33,275 nucleotides of DNA from Planctomycetales bacterium (lineage in GTDB: Bacteria; Planctomycetota; Planctomycetia; Pirellulales; JAEUIK01): positions 1 through 33,275 of the forward strand of contig JAGQPT010000562.1 of assembly GCA_020426575.1 (NCBI GenBank). Direction: 5' to 3'. Position 1 is the stretch's first letter. Each line of letters starts with the position of its first letter. This document shows, one piece after another, positions 9,045 to 19,084 of this stretch. The notes below the pieces were generated by a model that worked only from the letters and a program-made list of their open reading frames with translations, was not told where the DNA came from and searched no databases. Made by a program: the position numbers and the translations under genes.

Positions 9045-10106
9045 ATGCCCACCACCGAAATTGCCGAACCCGCCGTCGACGCGCCATCGTCGACCGAAGG
9101 CGTCGCACCTCGACCGCGTCGTTCAGTCCTGGAGCAGGGCGTCGCCACCGTGGCTGGGCTCATTGCCGCTGCGGCAATTCTGGCCATCTTGGCGGGACTC
9201 CTCGGCCGGCTCTTTTGGGTCTTTGAACTGGCGTCGCACTTTCGCTTTCAATACCTCATCGCCTTAGCCGCGGCCGCACTGCTGTTTGCCGTGGTGCGAC
9301 GTTGGCGACAGGCGGCCTTCGTCGCGCTGTGCACAACGGCGCTCGCCACGACGTTCTGGCCGCTCTACCGCGCTCCGACAACGGCACCGCCCGCGCAGGC
9401 GACCGTGTACCGGGCGATGGCGATCAACGTGTTGACCGGGAACCGGCACTTCGACGAAGTGAAAGACCTGATCCGTCGCGAGTCGCCGGACTTCGTCGTG
9501 CTCGCCGAGGTCACACAGACCTGGGCCGACGAACTGGCTGATCTTGCCGACGAGTACCCCTATGCGAAGATCGACTCGCGCCCTGGTGCGTTCGGCATCG
9601 CGCTTTTCAGTCGCGTCGAACCGGAGCAGATGGAATTGTATCGCTACGGACGCGGCTACCGATCGGCGATCGTCGCCCAGTTCATCCTACAGGGGCACCC
9701 GTTTTCGGTCGTGGGAACGCACCCGTATCCGCCGCGCAGCCGCCAGGCGGCGGAGGTGCGCACCCAGCAATTGGCCGAAGTCGCCAATGTGGTCAATCGC
9801 CAGGAGGGCGACGTGCTGCTGTTAGGGGACCTGAACACGACGAGTTGGTCGCCGCTGTTCGCAGATCTGACCAATGCGACTGGGCTGCACGACAGCCGCA
9901 ATGGATTCGGCCGAAACCCTAGTTGGCCGAGCCCGCTGTCGCCCGCACTGCGGATCGCCATTGACCATGCGTTGGTGTCCGACGGAGTGTGTGTTCACGA
10001 CCGCCGCGTCGGCCCGCCGATCGGCTCGGACCACCTCCCGATTGTCGTCGACTTTTCGCTGTCGTCCGGCGACGCGTCACGCCCTGAGCAACGCGGCAAT
10101 CAGTAA
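9045..10106 (+). CDS. Membrane-anchored endonuclease/exonuclease/phosphatase (EEP) family protein
   Basis: The 353-residue protein has an N-terminal membrane domain with three hydrophobic segments (about 33-59, 69-84 and 90-107) followed by a C-terminal EEP domain. Catalytic-type residues are all visible: N128 in MAINVL, E155 in AEVTQ, H226 in GTHPY, D262 and N264 in GDLNTT, D307-H308 in IDHAL, and D329-H330 in SDHLP. EEP enzymes cleave phosphodiester or phosphomonoester bonds in nucleic acids, inositides or sphingolipids. The layout (three helices, then EEP) matches the widespread YafD-like inner-membrane proteins, whose catalytic side probably faces the periplasm. A TTG two codons upstream (9039) is a possible start; ATG 9045 is preferred although no clear ribosome site precedes either. 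The 3' end overlaps the convergent small gene by seven bases. Confidence 0.9.
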   Translation: MPTTEIAEPAVDAPSSTEGVAPRPRRSVLEQGVATVAGLIAAAAILAILAGLLGRLFWVFELASHFRFQYLIALAAAALLFAVVRRWRQAAFVALCTTALATTFWPLYRAPTTAPPAQATVYRAMAINVLTGNRHFDEVKDLIRRESPDFVVLAEVTQTWADELADLADEYPYAKIDSRPGAFGIALFSRVEPEQMELYRYGRGYRSAIVAQFILQGHPFSVVGTHPYPPRSRQAAEVRTQQLAEVANVVNRQEGDVLLLGDLNTTSWSPLFADLTNATGLHDSRNGFGRNPSWPSPLSPALRIAIDHALVSDGVCVHDRRVGPPIGSDHLPIVVDFSLSSGDASRPEQRGNQ

Positions 10107-10423
10107 AGGGCGTCTGGCGGCGCGAATCCGTCGACCAATGCTTGTTGCCGACGGTCGATCTCGCGCTCACACTCGTAGCGGAGCATGACGCGTCGCCACC
10201 AGCGCGCGTTGGCAACACCTTCAGCGTACTCGGCCCGCACCTCAGTGGCGATTTGAGCCAACAGGTCGGCGTGTCGCTCACGAACCCCGCATTCGGCGCG
10301 TTCAGCGCCGTCTACGACAAAACCGGTTGGTGTGCCCGCCACTGCTTTCCCGTTGTCGTTGCCGGGTTTCAGCGCTATCGGCGCCATGGCATCTGACAGA
10401 AGCGTCGTGTAACTGGTCGGCAT
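10100..10423 (-). CDS. Small charged protein of unknown function
   Basis: I do not recognise this protein of about 107 residues. The N-terminal third is nondescript. The C-terminal half (from HADLLAQIATEVRAEYAEG to RRQQALVDGFAPPDALY) is highly charged and predicted helical, with a WWRRVMLRYECEREIDRRQQ stretch that looks like real protein rather than a frame shadow. The ATG at 10421-10423 is the simplest start; a GTG at 10432 would add three residues. Its final codons overlap the convergent EEP gene end by seven bases, and a tandem 18-base repeat lies immediately upstream of its start. No ribosome site is obvious, so existence is likely but not certain. Confidence 0.5.
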   Translation of the reverse strand: MPTSYTTLLSDAMAPIALKPGNDNGKAVAGTPTGFVVDGAERAECGVRERHADLLAQIATEVRAEYAEGVANARWWRRVMLRYECEREIDRRQQALVDGFAPPDALY

Positions 10424-10427
10424 CAAG

Positions 10428-10457
10428 TACACCGAATTGGTCGACTACACCGAATTG
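10428..10457. repeat. Partial tandem repeat, 18-base period
   Basis: The 12-base word TACACCGAATTG occurs at 10428-10439 and again at 10446-10457, separated by GTCGAC. It lies just upstream of the start of the small unknown gene and downstream of the enolase-superfamily gene. It could be a paired binding site or a recent slippage product; nothing else identifies it. Confidence 0.6.
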
Positions 10458-10524
10458 TATGTAATCTCACCGCTACACGGCGACACGATTTGAAGTCCAA
10501 AACTCGAACCCCAACGGGCGCCGG

Positions 10525-11877
10525 CTAAAACCCCAGTCCCGGACCGTCCAGCACCGCGGTGCCGAGCGTGCCGTCGTTGACCTGGAACATCGTGGGGAAG
10601 CGGTCCTGCCAGCCCAGGTTGCCCGCCGGGCAATACTGTCGGGCGTTGCCCTCGATCGCCTCGGCGGCGGGAAATCGCGCCGACAGTGTGGCCGAGTGCA
10701 GGAATGACGCACCCGGGCATGTGAGATCCTGGACGCAGAGGAACATGCCATACTTCTCGGCGGCCGCGCCCATCAGCAGCGCTTCGCCGTGCCCCTTGCA
10801 GGCCTTCAGCGCCACGCCCGAGTAACCCATCTCGCGGCAGAGCATCAGGCTCTCCAAATCGACGAGCGACTCGTCGATCACGACCGGCTTGATAGCGGCA
10901 GCGGCGTGCATGCGATTCTCGGGATTGGCCCGCAGGTCGCGATGCGTGGGTTGCTCGATGTAGTGCACACGGTCGAGCGCCTCGGGCGCGCGCTCTTGGA
11001 CACCGGCGAGAAAGTCGAGCACATACTGCACGTTCGCACAGCGTTCGTTGAAGTCGAGCGAATAGCGCCACGAATCACAGCCGCGCCGCGCCTGTGCCGC
11101 GGCGGCAACGCGATCGACCGACGCCACGCGGTCGATATCCCAGTCCAGGTCGTCGCCGCCCAGCTTGATCTTCAGGTGCGAGAGCCCGTCGGCAGCGATC
11201 CACTCACCGAGCGTTTCCGGTAGTCCGTCGTTGATCCGCTCGGCGATGTCGCCGTCGGTCAGCGGGTCGAGTGCCCCGACGAGGTGATAGAGCGGCATCC
11301 GCGGTTTCGGGTCCCGCAGCGTGTAGCGATCGAGGTACTCACCGCGAAAGTCATCGCCCAAATAGCGGGACAGGTCGTGATCGATGTGTTCTTCACCGAG
11401 CATGTTGTACGAGTTGAGGCCACAAATCTTGCCCTGCGCGTCGTGAATAGCGGCGTGCAGCGGACTCGTGGCGACCATCAGCGCGAGTTGCGGTATCGGC
11501 TCGGCAAGTTCGCGCCGCTGCTCGGCCTCGTTTTTGAGTTCGGCTTCCCCCTTCGCCATCTCGTGCGTGAACGCGAGGGGGTGGGCAAATTCGTTGTAAT
11601 CACTGGCCGCTCGCACACTCGCTTCGGCCAGCTCGAGCATCACGTCGAGCGTCGTCTCGCTGTCGACGGCGTCGGTGGGCCAGGCCCAGACGTTGCCCAT
11701 CGTCATCGAGCCGTGGCCAACACCCTCGCGTCCGTCCCGGGTACGCGCCCGTACGACCACGTCGAAGATGACGGCGTCGGTGACGACGCGGCCGCCGAAC
11801 TTCATCGGCGTGCGGTAGGCGACGCGTTGTTGTTGGCAATTGGCTTCAAGGATCGTGATGTCGGTCGGTCGGGGCAT
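10525..11877 (-). CDS. Enolase-superfamily enzyme (MLE/mandelate-racemase-like)
   Basis: The 450-residue protein has the alpha/beta capping region at the N-terminus and a modified TIM barrel after about residue 200. Superfamily residues are recognisable: a K-x-K pair (K236, K238, in LKIKLGG), metal ligands D275 (SLDFNE), E308 (IEQPT) and D335 (VIDES), and a lysine opposite the K-x-K pair at K358 (ALKACKGHG). Lysines on both faces are characteristic of the muconate-lactonizing/dipeptide-epimerase/OSBS side of the superfamily, where they abstract the alpha-proton of a carboxylate. The protein is 70-90 residues longer than typical members, mainly through insertions at about 95-190. It is transcribed alone, divergent from the molybdoenzyme gene. 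The substrate is unknown. Confidence 0.88.
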   Translation of the reverse strand: MPRPTDITILEANCQQQRVAYRTPMKFGGRVVTDAVIFDVVVRARTRDGREGVGHGSMTMGNVWAWPTDAVDSETTLDVMLELAEASVRAASDYNEFAHPLAFTHEMAKGEAELKNEAEQRRELAEPIPQLALMVATSPLHAAIHDAQGKICGLNSYNMLGEEHIDHDLSRYLGDDFRGEYLDRYTLRDPKPRMPLYHLVGALDPLTDGDIAERINDGLPETLGEWIAADGLSHLKIKLGGDDLDWDIDRVASVDRVAAAAQARRGCDSWRYSLDFNERCANVQYVLDFLAGVQERAPEALDRVHYIEQPTHRDLRANPENRMHAAAAIKPVVIDESLVDLESLMLCREMGYSGVALKACKGHGEALLMGAAAEKYGMFLCVQDLTCPGASFLHSATLSARFPAAEAIEGNARQYCPAGNLGWQDRFPTMFQVNDGTLGTAVLDGPGLGF

Positions 11878-12071
11878 CTGAGCATCTGTGCTGGAGGTCG
11901 TGTCGGTGTTAAGCCCGCAGAGGGCTTGTCCGATTCAAACCCGAGAAGCGAACGTCATGAGAAGCGTTGCGGACTACGGCAAGAACCCCTGACGCTAGCG
12001 TTGTAGATGGGCTACCATACCACGATGACAGGATAATTGCGAAACGGCAGGGCGTCGCCCGGAGTATGCAA

Positions 12072-13337
12072 ATGCCAAGCCCAGTTGAGACGTTCCTGCT
12101 TCAACACCACGAACTTACGCGGCGCTATTTTCTGCGATTCGGCGCGGTGGGGCTGGTGGCTTCCGGATCGCTGCCGTTGCTTGCGACATCGATTGCCAGG
12201 GGCGATGCCGACGAGAGATCTCTCGCGCACCTGGAATCGTGGTTGACGAAACCCGACGAGTTTCAGGACGTCTCGCGCGGTGATCCCATGCCTCACAGCT
12301 TGCCGGAAGCAAGGCGTGCCGAAGTTGGACTCACGCGAGAGACCTGGAAGCTCGAAGTCCTCAGCGACCCCGATCATCCGGCGCGGTTGCACGAACCGAT
12401 GAGTGCCGCAGACAGAACGGCGCTCGACTTCGCCGGATTGATGCAGTTGGGTGAGACGCACTCCGTCCGCTTCCCCAAGGTGATGACGTGTCTCAACCTG
12501 GGGTGCCCACTTGGTAACGGAATCTGGGAAGGGGTGCCACTACGCGAAGTGCTATGGCGGACTGAGCCGCGACAGGACCTGCGGCGCGTTTTCTATCACG
12601 GCTATCACAACGACGACGCGGCTCAGATGTTTCGTAGTTCGCTCCCGGTGGGGCGAGTACTGGAAGATCCGTTCGATCTGCCGCCGGTGATACTCTGTTA
12701 CAAACTCAACGGTCAGTGGCTCACGCCCGAGCGCGGCGGACCGGTCCGCGTCGTCGTGCCCGAGGCTTACGGGTTCAAGAGCATCAAGTGGCTCACGCAC
12801 GTGTACCTGTCGAACATCGCCACGGCAAACGACACGTACGCGGAACAGAACAACGATGTCGACAGCCCGCTCAAGACGTTTTGCGCGACGCTGCGATTCC
12901 CGAGTGAGGTGAAGGCCGGCACTCCGATCGCGGTAACTGGCTATGCACAGGTTGGTATCTCAGGTCTGTCCAAAGTGCAAACGTGGGTTCATAACGAAGC
13001 GGACGAAATGCCCGAGGATGGGCGGTTCTTTACCGACGCGCCGTGGCGCGACGCGGAGATCTTGCCGCCGCCCGACAGCATGGGGGGTGATATCCCCGAC
13101 GACCGCGTTCCGCCAAACACGATGGGCTTTGACAACGACACCGGGCGGCCACTGAACTGGCCGTTACGGCTCACGAAGGCCCATTGGGCGACGCTGCTGC
13201 CGGGCCTGCCACCTGGGGAATATTCGCTCCGCTGTCGCACCGTCGACAGTCACGGCCACGCCCAACCGATGCCCCGTCCGTTCCGCAAGTCAGGCCACGC
13301 TGCCATCGAGCGCGTGCGGTTCACCGTTGTGTCTTGA
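12072..13337 (+). CDS. Tat-exported sulfite-oxidase-like molybdopterin enzyme
   Basis: The 421-residue product starts at ATG 12072, which has GGAG at 12061-12064 with a seven-base spacer; a closer ATG at 12066 is too near that site. A twin-arginine signal (LTRRYFLRFGAVGLVASGS, about 15-33) indicates export of a folded cofactor-containing enzyme. The molybdopterin-binding oxidoreductase domain spans about 85-290: C140 in VMTCLN is at the position of the Mo-ligand cysteine, followed by IWEGVPLREVLW and RVVVPEAYGFKSIKWL. A C-terminal Mo-co dimerisation-like immunoglobulin domain follows (about 297-421; ITGYA/VTGYAQVGISGLSKVQ region). There is no haem domain and no cytochrome partner gene adjacent, so the electron acceptor and substrate are unknown. 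Confidence 0.9.
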   Translation: MPSPVETFLLQHHELTRRYFLRFGAVGLVASGSLPLLATSIARGDADERSLAHLESWLTKPDEFQDVSRGDPMPHSLPEARRAEVGLTRETWKLEVLSDPDHPARLHEPMSAADRTALDFAGLMQLGETHSVRFPKVMTCLNLGCPLGNGIWEGVPLREVLWRTEPRQDLRRVFYHGYHNDDAAQMFRSSLPVGRVLEDPFDLPPVILCYKLNGQWLTPERGGPVRVVVPEAYGFKSIKWLTHVYLSNIATANDTYAEQNNDVDSPLKTFCATLRFPSEVKAGTPIAVTGYAQVGISGLSKVQTWVHNEADEMPEDGRFFTDAPWRDAEILPPPDSMGGDIPDDRVPPNTMGFDNDTGRPLNWPLRLTKAHWATLLPGLPPGEYSLRCRTVDSHGHAQPMPRPFRKSGHAAIERVRFTVVS

Positions 13338-13360
13338 AAGGCTGTGACCGCCGTGGAGAA

Positions 13361-13418
13361 TAAAAACAATTCCCAGAATCAGACCGTTCACTCGCCCGAG
13401 ACGGGGGCGGGGGAATTG
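13361..13418 (-). terminator. Rho-independent terminator candidate for the metallophosphoesterase gene
   Basis: CAATTCCC (13367-13374) and GGGAATTG (13411-13418) form a perfect eight-base inverted repeat. An inner CGCCC/GGGCG pair (13393-13397 and 13405-13409) lies between them. Read on the minus strand, the outer stem is followed at once by TTTTTA (13366-13361), and it lies ten bases after the stop of the metallophosphoesterase gene. The apical part is large, which weakens the call. Confidence 0.5.
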
Positions 13419-13427
13419 GATTAGCCT

Positions 13428-14402
13428 CTACGACTCGTTCACTTCCCAGCCGTAGGGCACGTATTGGTGCTCGAAGCTGCCGTCGTCGTAGAAGTCGACC
13501 AGACCGTAGCCTTCGTCGACGTGCAGCAGGTTGCCTTTCCACCAGTTGCCGCTGACGGCGCCGGTGCAGATGTAAGTGATGCCGGCGTAGTCGATCCGCT
13601 CGAGCAGGTGCAGGTGTCCACTCAGGCAGAGTTTGATGTTGGCGTGGCGGCGAAACAGTTCGACGAAGCGCCACTGGTCCGTGTGCGAGATGCTGCGGCG
13701 CAGACCCGGCTTCTCGACGAAGTACGGTTCGAACTCGACCGTAGCGACCGAGAGGATCGGAATGTGCGACACGATGCCGATCGGCACGTCGGCGGGCGAT
13801 GCTTTTAGATCGCCGGCGAGCCAGTCCCATTGCTGTTCGTCGATCCGGGCGATGTAGGCGTTTTCGTCGTCGGGGAATATGCTGTCGAGCACGACGAAGT
13901 GCCAGCCGCCGGCATCGAAGCTGCGGTAGCGCGCGTCGAGCCCGAGTTCATCGAGTGTGCGCTGTTTGCCCCAGCCCGGCTCGTCCGACGTCGTGCCGCT
14001 GCGCTTTTTGTTCCATCCCCACACGTCGTGGTTGCCGATCACATGCTGGACCGGTAGCGAACATTCTTCCTTGAGCACGCTTTGCCAGAGTTTCCACTGC
14101 TCGTCGAGCCGCGCGGCTCCGACCTCCAGCCCGTCCATGATCGCGTCGCCGCCGTTGATGATCATCTCCGGCGGGTCAGCGAGCGACTGCACGTGCCGCA
14201 GCGCTTTGGCAAATCCCGCGGGCGCGTCGCGCTCCGGCTGCACGTGCACGTCGGTCAGGTGGGCCACCCGCAATGTGCGCCGCCGCGGTGCGTCGCCGTC
14301 CGCCGCGTGCGCGCGTGGGGATGACGTGAGGGCGCGGGTCCCTACGAGAAGCCCCGCCGCCGCAGCACCGGCAAACTGGCGGCGAGTGTAGAAATCGTTC
14401 AT
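13428..14402 (-). CDS. Tat-exported calcineurin-like metallophosphoesterase
   Basis: The start is ATG 14400-14402, preceded by GAGGTG with a seven-base spacer, and it places the Tat signal YTRRQFAGAAAAGLLVG at residues 5-21. The 324-residue protein has all metallophosphoesterase blocks in order: D-x-H (LTDVHV, D51 and H53), G-D (INGGDA, about 86), G-N-H-D (VIGNHDVWG), a histidine in SHIPIL, and G-H-x-H (LSGHLHLLE). These bind two metal ions. It is probably a periplasmic phosphodiesterase or phosphatase; the substrate is unknown. It converges on the molybdoenzyme gene, with a terminator candidate between them, and diverges from the DUF1501 gene. Confidence 0.93.
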   Translation of the reverse strand: MNDFYTRRQFAGAAAAGLLVGTRALTSSPRAHAADGDAPRRRTLRVAHLTDVHVQPERDAPAGFAKALRHVQSLADPPEMIINGGDAIMDGLEVGAARLDEQWKLWQSVLKEECSLPVQHVIGNHDVWGWNKKRSGTTSDEPGWGKQRTLDELGLDARYRSFDAGGWHFVVLDSIFPDDENAYIARIDEQQWDWLAGDLKASPADVPIGIVSHIPILSVATVEFEPYFVEKPGLRRSISHTDQWRFVELFRRHANIKLCLSGHLHLLERIDYAGITYICTGAVSGNWWKGNLLHVDEGYGLVDFYDDGSFEHQYVPYGWEVNES

Positions 14403-14726
14403 TTCAAGCACCTCAGTCGGTGAATCTTCGCGACCGGTTCTGTGTCCCGTGAGTAGCGACAGGGGCGACACGCCACGCTGGTCGGCTTCTCGCTATTCGG
14501 CCTCACTGTCTCACTGAAACCCGCCTTTTTCCACCTTACTCGCTCTGCCCCAAAAGGCGGCGTTGGAGCCGTTGTTTACATCGTAAGATCGGGTGCCGAC
14601 GGGCTCAACGAAAATATCGCCCACGGCTGGTTGCGGAATTTCGTTGCCGCTGGCGGCCGATTCCCTTGCGAATTGGCCGCCAGCGGCGATACGATCAGGG
14701 GGTTGCACATCGCCCCGGTTTTGACC
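14403..14726. other. Divergent intergenic region with long hairpin
   Basis: This 324-base spacer separates the divergent metallophosphoesterase and DUF1501 genes and should hold both promoters. I see no clear -10/-35 pair. Its outstanding element is the hairpin at 14646-14687. If the DUF1501 gene began at an upstream in-frame start (14631), the hairpin would be translated, but the residues there do not resemble a signal peptide. Confidence 0.6.
14646..14687. repeat. 18-base-pair hairpin (inverted repeat)
   Basis: GCCGCTGGCGGCC (14646-14658) and GGCCGCCAGCGGC (14675-14687) are exact reverse complements. The inner bases GATTC/GAATT extend the stem to 18 pairs with one G-T wobble, leaving the six-base loop CCTTGC. 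There is no T-run on either side, so it is not a standard intrinsic terminator. It sits 39 bases upstream of the DUF1501 start. A REP-like element, an operator, or an mRNA-leader structure are all possible. Confidence 0.8.
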
Positions 14727-16181
14727 ATGGTTTCGCGCGTGCCCGTTCGTCACACTTCCCAATTCGATGTCCGATGTCCGGGTCCTGCGTGGAACTGTGG
14801 GCGTCGGGAAATCTTGCGAGCCGGGCTGGCTGGTTTTGCCGGGCTCGGCTTGGCTGACCTTTTCCGGGTGCGCGCCCGTGCCGCCTCCACGGACGCAAGT
14901 CAGCGAACGGCCGTCATCCTCGTTTGGCTGCGCGGCGGGGCCAGTCACCTGGAAACGTTCGACCCGAAGCCCGAGGCGCCGTCCGACTACCGCGGACCCT
15001 ACCGTTCGATCCACACGAACGTCCCTGGCATCGACATTTCGGAACTGCTTCCCCGCCTGTCGACCATCGCCGACAAATACGCGCTGTTGCGATCGGTGGC
15101 GCACACCGGTGGCGGGCATCCGGCCGGTTCGCTGCAGGTGCTCTCGGGCGACAAGGCGCCGCAGGATCGCCCTAAGCCGATCTATCCCGACTGGATGTCG
15201 GTCGCACACTACGTGCGTCGTGATCGACAGCGCGACCTGCCCAATTACATCGCCGTCAACCCAGTCGACCGCTACGACAATTTCGTGATCGCCGGCCCGG
15301 CCTATTTGGGGCCGGCCTTCGAACCGTTCCGGGTGTTGGGCGATCCCAACCAACCGGAATTTGCCGTTCCCAACGTGGGCGTCGACGGCCAACAACAACT
15401 CGCGCGGCTGCGAAGTCGCGTCGAATTACGTGGCGGGCTTGATCGCATCCGCCAGCAGGTCGACCAGAGCGGCATGATGGAGGCCGTCGACGAGTTTCAG
15501 GCCGAGGCGATCAACCTGCTGACCAGTCCGCGGGCGGCTGCGGCCTTTGATCTTACTCAGGAGCCAGACGAGCTGCGTGACCGCTACGGCCGTAACCAAT
15601 GGGGGCAACAGTGTTTGCTCGCGCGACGCCTCGTTGAGGCCGGTGCCGAGATCGTCACGACCGAGTTTGACGGGCCCTTGTGTGGCCGCGTCGCCAATTG
15701 GGACGATCATGCCGTGAACCATCACGTCTTCGAGGCGCTGGCGTACCGCGCTCCGTTCTTTGACCAGGCAGTATCGGCGTTGATCGAAGACGTCTATGCC
15801 CGCGGCATGGACCGTCGAGTGTTAGTCGTCGTGACGGGCGAGTTTGGACGCACACCGAAGATTTCCTACGTCGCCAGCAGCGGGGGCGGTGTAGCCAGCG
15901 GCGCGATGGGAACGGTACAGCCGGGCCGCGACCATTGGCCACGCGCCAACACGATGTTGTTCTCCGGCGGCGGCATTCACACGGGCCAGGTCATCGGTGC
16001 GACCGACCCGCGCGGTGAAGACCCGATTGAGCGCCGCGTCGGTCCGGGTGATTTTCTCGCCACCATCTATCGCCATCTGGGCATCGACTACGAGCGGATC
16101 GCCATCAACGATTTTTCGGGGCGGCCCGTCCCGATTCTCACCGACGGTGCGCCGATTGCTGAACTCGCCCGGACAACGTGA
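14727..16181 (+). CDS. DUF1501 exported protein (sulfatase-like fold)
   Basis: The 484-residue protein begins at ATG 14727 and carries a twin-arginine-like signal with CGRREILRAGLAGFAGLGL at about 24-42. Family hallmarks follow: VILVWLRGGASHLETFDPKP near 60-80, SGDKAPQ-type and AGHPAGS-like segments, GGGHPAGSL, VVVTGEFGRTPKI near the C-terminal third, GRDHWPRANTMLFSGGGI, and a TIYRHLGIDY ending. DUF1501 proteins are abundant in planctomycetes, have an alkaline-phosphatase/sulfatase-like fold, and normally accompany DUF1549/DUF1553 cytochrome proteins. None is adjacent here, so the gene stands alone. Biochemical function is unknown. Confidence 0.93.
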   Translation: MVSRVPVRHTSQFDVRCPGPAWNCGRREILRAGLAGFAGLGLADLFRVRARAASTDASQRTAVILVWLRGGASHLETFDPKPEAPSDYRGPYRSIHTNVPGIDISELLPRLSTIADKYALLRSVAHTGGGHPAGSLQVLSGDKAPQDRPKPIYPDWMSVAHYVRRDRQRDLPNYIAVNPVDRYDNFVIAGPAYLGPAFEPFRVLGDPNQPEFAVPNVGVDGQQQLARLRSRVELRGGLDRIRQQVDQSGMMEAVDEFQAEAINLLTSPRAAAAFDLTQEPDELRDRYGRNQWGQQCLLARRLVEAGAEIVTTEFDGPLCGRVANWDDHAVNHHVFEALAYRAPFFDQAVSALIEDVYARGMDRRVLVVVTGEFGRTPKISYVASSGGGVASGAMGTVQPGRDHWPRANTMLFSGGGIHTGQVIGATDPRGEDPIERRVGPGDFLATIYRHLGIDYERIAINDFSGRPVPILTDGAPIAELARTT

Positions 16182-16192
16182 CGCGGCGTCAC
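16178..16192. other. Small perfect hairpin between convergent genes
   Basis: GTGACG, loop CGG, CGTCAC forms a six-pair stem that includes the DUF1501 stop codon. No T-run follows on either strand. It might slow convergent transcription between the DUF1501 gene and the response regulator gene; evidence is weak. Confidence 0.25.
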
Positions 16193-16259
16193 CGTTCGCC
16201 GTCGCGCCATCGGGGCAGAGGCGAAGTCCCTCGACTCCCGGCGCCGCCGTCAGTTGTCG

Positions 16260-17617
<1,358 letters not shown>

Positions 17618-17621
<4 letters not shown>

Positions 17622-19084
17622 GCTTCCACCTCTACGGGCAAATAAACGGTGAAACAGGCGCCTTGGCCGGGCTGGCTGCGGGCGGCAATCCAACCGCCGT
17701 GCTCCTCGACAATACCTTGTGCGATCGACAATCCCAACCCGGTGCCTTCGCCCGACCCCTTCGTCGTAAAGAACGGCTCGAACAATTGGTCGAGGTTGGC
17801 CGGATCAATGCCGTCGCCCGTGTCCTGGACGTCGATGCAATAATAATCACGCTCGAGGCACTCGGCTGCGCCCGGCCGTCGCGCCTTTTTTTGGTAAACG
17901 TCAAGGTTGATCGTGCCGCCGCGCGGCATCGCCTGCACGGCGTTGACAACCAGGTTCGTCAACACCTGTTGTAGCCGGCCCTCGTCGACGTGGACCAGCA
18001 CCGGGCCGGCCTGTTCGGGCTCGACGATCTGCACGTTGTTCTTTGCGGCGATTCCACCGAGCATGTGGGCCGTCGCGCGGACCAACTGCACCAGGTCGGC
18101 TCGGCTCCGCGACGGCGCGCCTCGCCGGGCGAAGTCGAGCAACTGCCGGATAATCGGCGTCATGCGGTCGGCCTGCGACTTGATCGCTTCGGCACTCTCG
18201 ACCACCTCGGCCGCGCTCAACCTACCCGAAGCGATCAGGTTAGCCCGACCGGCAACGACGTTCAGCGGCGTTCCCAGCTCGTGCGCCATTCCCGAAGCCA
18301 GTCGCCCCACCGTCTGCAGGCGATCGGCGTGCCGGAGCTGCTCGAGGGCGGCCACCCGCGCGGCCGCTTCTTCCTCCACGGCCCGTTGCGAGGCGGACAG
18401 CTTTTCGCACATGCCGTTGAGGCTCGTCGCCAGGTCGGACAACTCGTCGTGCGTGTGCAGTTCGAGCGGCTCGTCCAGCTTGCCATCGGCGATCTGTTGG
18501 GTCTTGGTTACCAATTGTTGCAAAGGTCGGCCCACGAAGCGGACTCCCACGGCGAGCGACACCACGGCGGTCGAAAGCACCATTGAGGCGATCAACCAAA
18601 GCGCCCGGTGGATGGCGTCCCGCTTCTCCTCCTCGAGCGCCCGTAGTGGCCTCGATAGTTCGAGCATGACCGTTGGCCGCTGCGGGGCGGCGACTTCCCA
18701 GTACGCCGTCAGATACGCGTCGCCTTTTGTGCCGCGCGTCTGCACGAATTCGTGTCTCGCCAGCACGTGCGGATTGAACCATTGCTGGGGGGCCCAGGGC
18801 TTCTCGATGTGTTCGGGACCGCCCGACAGAGCGACCAGCCGAGTCACGATCGTGCCCTGCTCGGCATTCTGACTCCGCAGTAGCAAGAGTTCGTCGGCCG
18901 GGTCGTCCGTGAGCACACAGGCGATCACCTGGTCGTTCAATGCGGCGGCAAGTTTTTGCGTATCGGCCAACGCCTGTTCGCGGAACAGGCGCGATTCGTG
19001 TTCGATGCGGTAATAAACGTGGGCGATGGCCAACAGCGTCATCGCTACGAGGAAGACTCCCGCTACCTTGAATGCCAGTTTCAT
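17618..19084 (-). CDS. Membrane sensor histidine kinase (NtrB/ZraS-type)
   Basis: The 488-residue protein has TM1 (about 5-25), an extracytoplasmic sensor region (about 26-160) and TM2 (162-184). A HAMP linker (about 184-236), a short coiled coil and a HisKA domain follow, with the phospho-acceptor H268 in SGMAHELGTPLN. The HATPase has the N box (NLVVNAVQAM), the G1 box (DTGDGID), the F box (FEPFFTTK) and the G2 box (GEGTGLGLS), so it should be an active kinase. The ATG at 19082-19084 is preceded by AGGG with a seven-base spacer. It overlaps the response regulator gene by four bases and forms a two-component operon with it. The sensor region has no domain I recognise, so the signal is unknown. 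Confidence 0.95.

Noticed and set aside
14511-15398. A 295-residue minus-strand open frame overlapping the DUF1501 gene and the hairpin
   Set aside because: It has no domain or ribosome site, and the plus-strand DUF1501 motifs run through the same bases.
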